Origin: Legionella maceachernii
GTDB taxonomy: Bacteria > Pseudomonadota > Gammaproteobacteria > Legionellales > Legionellaceae
Assembly (NCBI RefSeq): GCF_900167045.1
Contig: NZ_FUXJ01000004.1
Location: forward strand, 241,736 to 305,735
Direction: 5' to 3'
DNA length: 64,000 nucleotides
Shown: positions 35,830 to 44,131 of the stretch, piece by piece
How positions within the stretch are numbered: position 1 is the stretch's first letter
Layout: each line of letters opens with the position of its first letter
Translations under genes and position numbers: made by a program
Notes under the pieces: model-generated
Seen by the model: only the letters and a program-made list of their open reading frames with translations
Database searches by the model: none
What the model was told of the DNA's origin: nothing

Positions 35830-37773
35830 ATGGGCATGAATGTCACCGAAAAAATCATTCAATCTCACCTTCTTGAAGGCAAAATGGAGCCAGGCCAAGA
35901 AATCGCTTTAAAAATCGATCAAACACTCTGCCAAGACGCAACGGGTACTTTAGTCATGCTGGAATTAGAAGCAATGGGACTAGAACGCACTCAAGCTGAA
36001 GTTTCCGTTCAATACGTCGATCATAATTTAATTCAGGAGGATAACCGAAATCCTGATGACCATCTGTTTCTTGCAAGTGCTGCGAAACGATTCGGCATCT
36101 ATTTTAGTCGTCCTGGTAATGGGATTAGCCATGCTGTGCACATGCAAAATTTTGGTAAGCCAGGTAAAACACTTGCGGGCTCTGACAGCCATACTTGTGC
36201 TGCGGGATCATTAGGGATGCTTGCTATTGGTTCGGGTGGCCTAGAGGTGGCCATGGCGATTGCAGGTCACCCCCTTTATATCAAAATGCCGAAAGTGCTT
36301 GGGGTTAAATTGATCGGAAAACTGCCTGAGTGGGTGAGTGCCAAAGACGTTATTTTAGAAATGTTGCGCCGTTATGATGTGAAAGGTGGAGTGGGCTATG
36401 TGATTGAATATTACGGTGAGGGATTAAAACATCTAACGGCGATGGATCGTCACGTGATTGCTAATATGGGCGCGGAATTAGGGGCGACGACGACCGTCTT
36501 CCCTTCCGATGAAATCACTCGCGAATTTCTCCGAAGCCAAGGGCGCGAAGAAGATTGGATGGAACTAAAAGCTGATAAAGGGTCCGTCTATGATAAAAAC
36601 GATGAAATTGATTTATCAAATCTGGTGCCCCTCATCGCAAAACCATCCAGCCCAGGCAATGTTGTACCAGTGACTGATATTGCTGGAGAAGAAATCTATC
36701 AGGCTTATATTGGCTCCTCAGCGAATCCGGGATATCGTGATTTTGCCATCGCTGCGGAAATGGTAAAAGGCCGCACCATAAAAAATCACATCTCGTTTGA
36801 TATCAATCCTACTTCAAGGACAATTCTTGAAGAACTCGTACGCGATGGTCATCTAGGTAGCTTAATTCACGCCGGCGCACGCGTCCACCAGGCAGGATGT
36901 AATGGGTGTATTGGTATGGGGCAAGCGCCTGCGACGGATAAAAATAGTTTGCGTACAGTGCCACGCAATTTCCCTGATCGTTCGGGGACAAAAGATGACA
37001 AAGTGTTTTTGTGTAGCCCTGAAACAGCCACTGCATCCGCACTGACTGGTGTAATCACGGATCCCCGAGCTTTGGAGATGCCTTACCCCAAGGTTAAATT
37101 ACCCGAAAAACGAATTATCAACAAAGCGTGTATTGAAGACCTTGTACCTCTCGAGGATGCCAAGAAGGTTAAATTAATTAAGGGAGCAAATATTATTTCT
37201 TTGCCTGAACTCGACTCTTTGCCGCAAGATTTTAAATTACCTGTTTTGCTTAAAGTGGGCGATAACATTTCAACGGATGAAATCTCTCCTGCGGGTGCTA
37301 AAGTACTCCCTTATCGTTCCAATATCCCCAAAATCAGTGAATTTACTTATACTCACGTTGATCCTGATTACGTTAAACGGACTACAAAGCAAAAAGCAGG
37401 TCATGTGATTATAGGGGGAGAAAACTATGGACAAGGCTCAAGTCGCGAGCACGCGGCATTAGCGCCTCGTTATTTAGGTTTACGGGTGGTAATTGCTAAA
37501 AGTTTTGCACGCATTCATTGGCAAAATTTAGTGAATTTTGGTGTCCTTCCGTTGGTTTTTAACAATCCAGCGGATTATGATGCCATTCAATTAAACGATA
37601 CCGTAGAACTTAACGAGGTAGCAAATCAATTAGATAGGAATGAGTTTAAAATTAAGATCAATGGCAGAGAAATTGAAGTGCGTCATGCTCTTTCCGAACG
37701 ACAAAAAGAAGTGCTTATGAAAGGGGGGTTAATTAATTGGATGAAGGTAGATCTTAAAAGAAAATCAACTTAA
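35830..37773 (+). CDS. Aconitate hydratase, Aquifex type
   Basis: A 647-residue aconitase-superfamily enzyme, shorter than AcnA (~890) and AcnB (~860). The N-terminal domains carry GSDSHTCAAGSLGMLAIG, and the 4Fe-4S region has Cys357 and Cys360 in GCNGCIGMGQAP. The swivel domain at the C-terminus has ENYGQGSSREHAALAPRYLG, with the substrate-binding GSSREH motif. The size and these blocks fit the putative Aquifex-type aconitates rather than LeuC, which lacks a fused swivel domain. The expected role is citrate/isocitrate interconversion. The 100-bp gap after relA suggests its own promoter. Confidence 0.87.
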   Translation: MGMNVTEKIIQSHLLEGKMEPGQEIALKIDQTLCQDATGTLVMLELEAMGLERTQAEVSVQYVDHNLIQEDNRNPDDHLFLASAAKRFGIYFSRPGNGISHAVHMQNFGKPGKTLAGSDSHTCAAGSLGMLAIGSGGLEVAMAIAGHPLYIKMPKVLGVKLIGKLPEWVSAKDVILEMLRRYDVKGGVGYVIEYYGEGLKHLTAMDRHVIANMGAELGATTTVFPSDEITREFLRSQGREEDWMELKADKGSVYDKNDEIDLSNLVPLIAKPSSPGNVVPVTDIAGEEIYQAYIGSSANPGYRDFAIAAEMVKGRTIKNHISFDINPTSRTILEELVRDGHLGSLIHAGARVHQAGCNGCIGMGQAPATDKNSLRTVPRNFPDRSGTKDDKVFLCSPETATASALTGVITDPRALEMPYPKVKLPEKRIINKACIEDLVPLEDAKKVKLIKGANIISLPELDSLPQDFKLPVLLKVGDNISTDEISPAGAKVLPYRSNIPKISEFTYTHVDPDYVKRTTKQKAGHVIIGGENYGQGSSREHAALAPRYLGLRVVIAKSFARIHWQNLVNFGVLPLVFNNPADYDAIQLNDTVELNEVANQLDRNEFKIKINGREIEVRHALSERQKEVLMKGGLINWMKVDLKRKST

Positions 37774-38075
37774 GCCTATAACGAGATGCTAAGCACTCCT
37801 TCCTTACAGTCTAAATCTGTTCATAGGAACATCCATTAAGCCATGCTATCGAGGAGATAAATATAAGTATAAGTGATAGGGAATTTCGTTAAATATTAAA
37901 ACGGGAAAATGAATGAGTTAGGGTGACTGTGCGCAAGTGGAAATGAACATCGGCGATGTGTTTGTGATTTGAAACTCCAGGTGGCGGGGGATACCGAAGC
38001 AAGTAGGTCTATTTCTTGAATGTTAATTCATGCTGAGCCAAGGCTCAACCTACAAAATAAAAACTAGGCCATGCC
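37774..38075. other. Intergenic gap, nothing recognised
   Basis: A 302-bp gap between the aconitase and the exported 718-residue protein. It includes a short inverted pair (GCTGAGCCAAGGCTCAACC region around 38031-38050) and no ORF, RNA fold or copy of the dispersed palindrome. No clear promoter stands out. Confidence 0.5.
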
Positions 38076-40232
38076 ATGAAAAAATGGAAAATTTTTATTA
38101 TCGCCAGCTGCTTATTAATCAATCCGCCTATCCTTAGCTGCGCAGAGACAGATAACAGTGGCGAAATTAAACAACTTGTTAATTTTCTGGTTTCAGACAA
38201 AATAGTCACGCTTACTGCCGATCTGAAACTGGTTCCTTTGAGTTTTTACACGGGTACAACCGAAGATATTGCGGCTTATTTCGGGGATTTTATTTGCGCG
38301 GCGAATAATACGTGTACAGTGGTGGATAGTCTGTATCATCCTTTCGCCATTTTAGGTCGTGGTTTACCACCCAGGGAGGGAACAGAGCTTGAATGGCTTG
38401 AAGCCCAAGCACAGATTGAACGAACTAACATTGTCAATGTGACGGATATTTATCATGGTGCGACTTGGCAGATTGCGCTGGCCTTAGCTGCAAAAAATGG
38501 ATTTTTAGACCCCTTTAGAGCAAAACTTTTAGTCCTCAACGAGTTATTTTATATTACAAATCCAATTAATCGTGCAGTAGGATTGACGTTTAAGTATGGC
38601 AATGACATTTCAGTGTTTAATCCAAATTTTGCTTATACTTTTCGTTGGTTAGCGACTAGTTTTTATAATAAAGATCCTTTTTTTAATAGCCGATACCAAG
38701 ATTTTATAACTCAAGATTTTACTTTAGGAGAAGCATCCATTGCCGACCCTGCGCACCATTTGCCTGGTTTTTTCAAATTCATCACAACCTGGTCTGACTA
38801 CAGGCCGCTCACGGGGAAAAACGCTTGGGCTCAGCTGATTGGTCCTTTGCAAGCTGAATTTATCCTCAACAACGGTAAAATCCCTCTTTATTCGTTGGCG
38901 CTGCAAAATGCCATTAATAGCTTAACGCCTTTTGAATTAATGCAAACAGGAATTGGCGCTTTTTATTTGGCTCCTTTGGGTACCCAAGGTAGCCAGGCGT
39001 CTCTGCCTTCAGGTGAAATTTCAATAGAAGACAATTTAGCGGTATTAGCCGGTTTACAAGTGCTAAAAAGCAGTTTGCAGAATACAGTGCAAACGGTTGA
39101 AGTCAAGCAAGCGTTATCCCGTATTCATGTCATGCTGAATGGAGGGAAAACAATAAGAGGGTTTAACACCCTTGGCTTGCTCAGTTTTCTCTATAATGGC
39201 GCTTACGACCCAGACAACGGTATTTTTCTTACTCGCGGCACGGCTTTAATCGCATCATCAACTGACAATTGGCAGCCTGGTACTTCTTCTCGTGCAAGTT
39301 TTACGGCAGTGAGTACGAATTTATGGGCGATTTCAGTTTTAGGTGCGGAAACAATTGATCGCTGGTTTGGCAGAGAAACGGCATTAAAACTATGGCAAAC
39401 TGTACGCAATAATGGAGGATATTTTAACAATGGTGAATTATGGGGCCTAGGGTACAGTCTTAATAATAACGTGGGCTCACAGCCTGAAAGTATCATGGCA
39501 GCAGCGCAAACGGGGGCAGCGATTAATGCGCTTAATATGCTCATTGATTTTTATCGAGGCTCTGAAATTGATGTCACTGATTTGGAGACTGATAGGGCAA
39601 GTCTAAAACTTAATTTCTCTCATTTGCGAAATGATCTTTATTTAAATTCCAATTTTGTCGACGCAACGCCAAGGGAATTTTTTATTATTGTCCCTCCATC
39701 CATGGGACAGGCTTATCTTTATGCCAGCAAACGATTTCCGATTCCGTTTGATTGGAATGCGAATACTATTGCCAGTATTAATGCCAATGCCTGGGTTGTC
39801 ATGAATAATTTTGATTTTAATCCTTTCCAGTATGCAGGCAAATTAGCAGGGGAAAATTACACCGTACCGCAAAAAAGAGATATCTTGGATAAAACCATTG
39901 AAACGCCAAGTGGCGCTTTACCTATCGAAGTGACCATTAATTTTTCTGCAGGAGAACTAGGGTCTATAAAACGATTGGCCTTACGCTACAATCTGGATGG
40001 TTCACAAACCAATTGGATCACTGCAGCAATTACGGACGAACGGCAAAGTTTTACGCAATTGCCCCGAGGCACTAAAGCCATTGCGATTTCAATGGTGAAT
40101 GATGATTTTGCGAATGTGTGTCAAATTAATCCGGCAACTCGAATCTGTACGGATGAGAGCTGTTTAAATGTGCGTTCGATCAATGCACATTGGAGTTCAA
40201 ATGGATTGGGGGATTGTGATTTAGGAAATTAA
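38076..40232 (+). CDS. Exported protein of unknown function (718 aa)
   Basis: I do not recognise this protein. It has an N-terminal signal sequence of about 23 residues ending ILSCAE, which could be a weak lipobox or a signal peptidase I site. The body alternates helical segments rich in aromatic residues (HGATWQIALALAAKNG, NGGYFNNGELWGLGYSLNN, FRWLATSFYNKDPFFNSRYQDF). That pattern recalls alpha/alpha-toroid glycosidase-like folds, but I find no catalytic signature. The last ~110 residues look beta-rich with Cys clustered near the C-terminus (VCQINPATRICTDESCLNV). It has no operon partner. A carbohydrate-active role is only a guess. Confidence 0.7.
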   Translation: MKKWKIFIIASCLLINPPILSCAETDNSGEIKQLVNFLVSDKIVTLTADLKLVPLSFYTGTTEDIAAYFGDFICAANNTCTVVDSLYHPFAILGRGLPPREGTELEWLEAQAQIERTNIVNVTDIYHGATWQIALALAAKNGFLDPFRAKLLVLNELFYITNPINRAVGLTFKYGNDISVFNPNFAYTFRWLATSFYNKDPFFNSRYQDFITQDFTLGEASIADPAHHLPGFFKFITTWSDYRPLTGKNAWAQLIGPLQAEFILNNGKIPLYSLALQNAINSLTPFELMQTGIGAFYLAPLGTQGSQASLPSGEISIEDNLAVLAGLQVLKSSLQNTVQTVEVKQALSRIHVMLNGGKTIRGFNTLGLLSFLYNGAYDPDNGIFLTRGTALIASSTDNWQPGTSSRASFTAVSTNLWAISVLGAETIDRWFGRETALKLWQTVRNNGGYFNNGELWGLGYSLNNNVGSQPESIMAAAQTGAAINALNMLIDFYRGSEIDVTDLETDRASLKLNFSHLRNDLYLNSNFVDATPREFFIIVPPSMGQAYLYASKRFPIPFDWNANTIASINANAWVVMNNFDFNPFQYAGKLAGENYTVPQKRDILDKTIETPSGALPIEVTINFSAGELGSIKRLALRYNLDGSQTNWITAAITDERQSFTQLPRGTKAIAISMVNDDFANVCQINPATRICTDESCLNVRSINAHWSSNGLGDCDLGN

Positions 40233-40323
40233 TGGATACGTCATAGCTTATGTCTTTCTCATTTTTCGTTCCGCGAACAAGTGGCTAGGGAGAATGCTCT
40301 AATAACTGCAAGGAGTAGTTCTG

Positions 40324-41517
40324 TTGGCTGAAAAGAAAATGATTGCTTCATCTAAACTGTTTCTCATTTTTCTCAAACTAGGGCTAATTAGTTTTGGTGG
40401 TCCCATTGCTCATCTTGGCTATTTTCATGATGAATTCGTGAAAAAATTAAAATGGGTTAGTGATCACGCTTACGGGGATTTAGTCGCTTTATGTCAATTT
40501 TTACCGGGTCCTGCAAGCAGTCAAGTCGGTATAGCCATCGGGCTATCAAAAGGCGGTGTCCGTGGAGCAATCGCTGCTTGGCTTGGATTTACGATGCCTT
40601 CAGCGTTGATGATGATTGGATTCGGAATGGTATTAACCAAAACCAGCGTTAATGTCAATCAACCCTGGATTCATGGGTTAAAAATAGTGGCTGTGGCCGT
40701 GGTTGCTCAAGCCCTCTGGGGAATGGGGAAAAATTTATGTCCCGATAAAAAACGGGCGAGTCTAGCTGTATTAGCGTGCATAGGCGCAAGCCTTTTTCCG
40801 AGCGCATTTGGACAAGTTGCGATGATTTTATTGGGAGGATTATTAGGGCTAGCTTTCCTCTCTCCAAATAAAAAATTGCCTGAAAGTGAGCTTACTGTTC
40901 CTCTTAAGCGGCATACTGGACTAATTTCATTGATTATTTTCTTTGCTCTGTTATTTGGATTACCCCTGATTAGTTTTTATCTACCTAATTATTCGGTTCA
41001 TTTATTTGAGTCATTTTACAAGGTAGGATCACTCGTTTTTGGTGGGGGGCATGTTGTTTTACCCTTACTGCAGGCAGAAGTGGTTTCCAGTGGCTGGGTC
41101 AATAATCCCTTATTTCTTGCGGGTTATGGTGCTGCACAAGCGATTCCAGGACCAATGTTTACTTTTGCGGCTTATTTGGGTGCAGTATCCAATTTAGCAC
41201 CAAACGGCTGGGCAGGCGGATTGATTGCATTAATCGCTATTTTTTTACCGTCGTTTTTACTGATCATGGGGGTATTGCCGCTGTGGCAAACTATCCGTAA
41301 TTATGTGTTCATGCAGCGCATCATTCTCGGGGTCAACGCCGCCGTGGTCGGTTTATTGCTATCGGCTTTTTACAAACCGATATGGTCGACAGCCATATTG
41401 TCTATCAATGATTATTTAGTGGCGATGACGGCGTTTTTATTATTGGAATTTTGGCAAATACCCGTTTGGATTATTGTCTTATTTTGCGCTATTGTAACTG
41501 GCTTAGGTTGGCGTTGA
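40324..41517 (+). CDS. chrA: Chromate transporter ChrA family
   Basis: A 397-residue inner-membrane protein with two homologous halves, as in long-chain CHR transporters. Each half carries the family motif: FGGPIAHLGYFHDEFV with LCQFLPGPASSQVG in the first, and FGGGHVVLPLLQAEVV with AAQAIPGPMFTFAAYLG in the second. Around ten hydrophobic segments are visible. The family exports chromate, although many members have an unknown natural substrate. A TTG start is used because AAGGAG lies 8 bp before it. The ATG at 40339 lacks a comparable site. Its last 15 bp overlap the convergent gene at 41503. Confidence 0.9.
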   Translation: MAEKKMIASSKLFLIFLKLGLISFGGPIAHLGYFHDEFVKKLKWVSDHAYGDLVALCQFLPGPASSQVGIAIGLSKGGVRGAIAAWLGFTMPSALMMIGFGMVLTKTSVNVNQPWIHGLKIVAVAVVAQALWGMGKNLCPDKKRASLAVLACIGASLFPSAFGQVAMILLGGLLGLAFLSPNKKLPESELTVPLKRHTGLISLIIFFALLFGLPLISFYLPNYSVHLFESFYKVGSLVFGGGHVVLPLLQAEVVSSGWVNNPLFLAGYGAAQAIPGPMFTFAAYLGAVSNLAPNGWAGGLIALIAIFLPSFLLIMGVLPLWQTIRNYVFMQRIILGVNAAVVGLLLSAFYKPIWSTAILSINDYLVAMTAFLLLEFWQIPVWIIVLFCAIVTGLGWR

Positions 41518-42420
41518 GGGCAAACCAAATACGGCTAGACCTTGGTGACGAAACCAATTTTTATCCTCTCTGATGACATAGCGAGATAACTCGGGAATAT
41601 TTTGTAGGTTTTCATACGGTGTGGTGACAAAGTAACGACTACCCGTCACATAGAAATCTTTGGTATTGCGGGAGGGGGTTACAAGAATGTGCCCTTTAGG
41701 AACCAGCGTAGCCAACTGCCCAATGAAATCCACTATTTCTTTTTCTTTCTCTATCCCATTTTTTACACCCAAAAGGTAAGGAACAAAGGCAGTATCAAAG
41801 ACTTGTTTTTCCTTGCTCATGAGCAGCTTATTCAGCGTGCCAGCATGAAATTCAATATTTTTATCTAATTCAAAATCATCTTGCTGTTTGGCCTGAATCG
41901 CTTCACGAACCAAAGACACCATATAATGAATGTATACCCGCCTTAATGAGTTAGGATGAATTGCCCAAAATAGGGTATTGATGAATTTTCCTGAAGGCAG
42001 GGTGATTAAAGGAGGATACCAGCGTGTTAGTGCTGTTAATAGCTCTCCCACTGAAGGGTACGACTTTGAATCAAAGTGTTCCCGGTAATGAAAATATTTT
42101 TTAAACGCTTTGATCCAGGCAATAGTAACGGGGTCTTTATCGTAGACCGTAATCGATTTGGCTCCTGCTTGGGCGAATAAAAAGCAGCTGTTGCCATAAC
42201 CAGGAATCAGCAGAATATGTTTACCTTCGATATCAGCGCGTAGGGCATATTGGCTTTTATTTTGCTCAAATAACGCAGAAGACAGATACCTTTCAGCGCC
42301 CATAGGGTATATCTGTACTTCCTTGTTATCAGAGAGTCGAGTTACTCGTCGATCTAAGATCCAGTTTTTTTCTTGCTTACTTAAAAGGGTTTGCTGAGTG
42401 GTTGTCATACATGCTTCCAT
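41503..42420 (-). CDS. Possible SAM-binding protein of unknown function
   Basis: A 305-residue soluble protein I cannot name. The segment KHILLIPGYGNSCFLFAQAG, followed by SITVYDKDPVTIAWIKAF, resembles the glycine-rich loop and the acidic end of beta2 in class I SAM-dependent methyltransferases. A possible relationship is to the DUF3419/BtaA-like methyltransferases, but this is weak. The C-terminal region has VPKGHILVTPSRNTKDFYV. There is no signal peptide or membrane helix. Its 3' end overlaps that of chrA by 15 bp on the opposite strand. An in-frame ATG four codons in (42408), five bases after GGAAG, may be the true start. Confidence 0.6.
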   Translation of the reverse strand: MEACMTTTQQTLLSKQEKNWILDRRVTRLSDNKEVQIYPMGAERYLSSALFEQNKSQYALRADIEGKHILLIPGYGNSCFLFAQAGAKSITVYDKDPVTIAWIKAFKKYFHYREHFDSKSYPSVGELLTALTRWYPPLITLPSGKFINTLFWAIHPNSLRRVYIHYMVSLVREAIQAKQQDDFELDKNIEFHAGTLNKLLMSKEKQVFDTAFVPYLLGVKNGIEKEKEIVDFIGQLATLVPKGHILVTPSRNTKDFYVTGSRYFVTTPYENLQNIPELSRYVIREDKNWFRHQGLAVFGLPSTPT

Positions 42421-42613
42421 AAATCCGCTTTCTCTATCTTAGCAAAAAATTAAGCTGTGTTGGCAATTGGTTTTCAATGCTTAATGTGTCGCTAGTCTCT
42501 AAATGTCCATAGCTGGGAGTTCTCCAAGACCTACATGCCGCGACATTCACGGGTAATGGGTATGAATGACGACGATCAGCATTGACTACCACTAGCTGCT
42601 CATTGAGTGTTTT

Positions 42614-43996
42614 TTATTTTAAAGGTTCTAACTGCTCCAATGTGGTAGGAATAAGCTCAGAGACCGTCGGGTGAATATGCACTGCGTCTCTAATAAGGGT
42701 ATAGGGCTTATCCGCGTACATGACATCAAGAATCGAATGAATAATCTCATCTCCACCGACCCCTAAAATAGTTGCTCCTAATATTTTTTGAGAGTTTGCA
42801 TCCACTAAAATTTTAATAAATCCTCTGGGTTCTCCTTTAATCACCGCGCGTTTTACCTGAGTCATGGGTCTTTTAGCAACCAATGCTTTAAAACCGGCTT
42901 GACGAATTTCGGCTTCAGTCATGCCGCAGCGTCCCAAGGGGGGATCGATATAAAGAGCATAAGCCATGATTCTGTCAGTGACTTTGCGCTTAGTGTGGTT
43001 GAGTAAGTTATCGGCTACTATTTGGTAATCGTTATAGGACGTATGGGTAAATGCTCCTCTGCCATTGCATTCACCGATAGCCCAAATATTTTTAACTGAG
43101 GTGGCAAGGTATTCATCGACTTGGATCATGCCTCGGCTATCTAATTGAATATCCGTATTTTCTATCCCTAAATCATCAGTGTTCGGTTTTCGACCAATGG
43201 CGATTAGCACATGGGATCCGTTAATTGCCTTTTTACCGCTGTCACAACCCACATGAGCCACAATATCATGGCCTGATTTACTAAATTCAAGGCAGTTTGT
43301 GTTTAAATGCACATCAACATTTGCCTCTTTCATAATGCTAAGCACTGTTTCAGAAACATCCTCATCCTCGCGGGGAATTAAACGAGGAGCTTTTTCAATG
43401 ACGGTTACTTTGGAACCAAAAAAACGAAAAGCTTGAGCAAATTCGAGGCCAATATAGCTGCCCCCAATCACTATCAAGTGTTCAGGAAGCGTTTCCAAAT
43501 CAAGAATAGATGAATTAGTAAGGTAATTGATTTCATCCACGCCTTTCATTGGGGGAACAAAAGCACGTGCGCCGACATTGATGAAAATTTTATTTGCAGT
43601 AAGGTGGTGATCATTCACCGCGACAGTATAATTATCAACAAATCGTGCATGGTCATGAAAAACGGTCACATTAGGCGTGTTTTTTAGCCATTGTTCTACA
43701 CCGTGGGAGGCTTTATGGACAATGGCATCTTTGCGTGCTTTGACGTTTTTCCAATTGGTTTTAATCGTTCCGCTGATATCAATGCCGAAATCATTGGCTC
43801 GTTGTATCAGATGAGCAATTTCCGCACTTGCAACCAATGTTTTGGTCGGAATACATCCGGTGTTTACGCAAGTACCACCGAAGTTTTTCCGTTCAATAAT
43901 AGCAACTTTAAATCCAGTACTTGCAAGGCGCACAGCAAGAGACGGACCTGATTGTCCTGTTCCAATGATAATGACATCAAATTTTTGAGCAGTCAT
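42614..43996 (-). CDS. Mercuric reductase-like FAD disulfide oxidoreductase
   Basis: A 460-residue class I pyridine nucleotide-disulfide oxidoreductase. The FAD motif IIGTGQSGPSLAVRLAS, the redox pair Cys43 and Cys48 in GGTCVNTGCIPTKT, the NAD(P) motif VIGGSYIGLEFAQAF and the dimerisation HIHPTVSEL with the catalytic His are all present. There is no N-terminal heavy-metal-binding domain and no C-terminal Cys pair, so it is not a true MerA even though such proteins are often named so. No operon partner indicates the substrate. I start at 43996, behind GGGAAG. An upstream ATG at 44023 is in frame but has no clear binding site. Confidence 0.85.
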   Translation of the reverse strand: MTAQKFDVIIIGTGQSGPSLAVRLASTGFKVAIIERKNFGGTCVNTGCIPTKTLVASAEIAHLIQRANDFGIDISGTIKTNWKNVKARKDAIVHKASHGVEQWLKNTPNVTVFHDHARFVDNYTVAVNDHHLTANKIFINVGARAFVPPMKGVDEINYLTNSSILDLETLPEHLIVIGGSYIGLEFAQAFRFFGSKVTVIEKAPRLIPREDEDVSETVLSIMKEANVDVHLNTNCLEFSKSGHDIVAHVGCDSGKKAINGSHVLIAIGRKPNTDDLGIENTDIQLDSRGMIQVDEYLATSVKNIWAIGECNGRGAFTHTSYNDYQIVADNLLNHTKRKVTDRIMAYALYIDPPLGRCGMTEAEIRQAGFKALVAKRPMTQVKRAVIKGEPRGFIKILVDANSQKILGATILGVGGDEIIHSILDVMYADKPYTLIRDAVHIHPTVSELIPTTLEQLEPLK

Positions 43997-44131
43997 AGTA
44001 GCTTCCCTTGAATTATACTGCAATAATTTAGTTAGCGGCTTTTTTATGATTAGCTTTAGAGATACTGTCTGTCAAGTATATGACTAACAGTGTAATTATT
44101 AGATTTTTTGTGTTTATGTGGGACAAATACT

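Noticed and set aside
35830..37773. 3-isopropylmalate dehydratase
   Set aside because: The protein has the swivel domain fused at its C-terminus, whereas LeuC and LeuD are separate in bacteria; no leu genes are adjacent.
42614..43996. True MerA mercuric reductase
   Set aside because: No N-terminal metal-binding domain and no C-terminal Cys pair, and no mer operon nearby.
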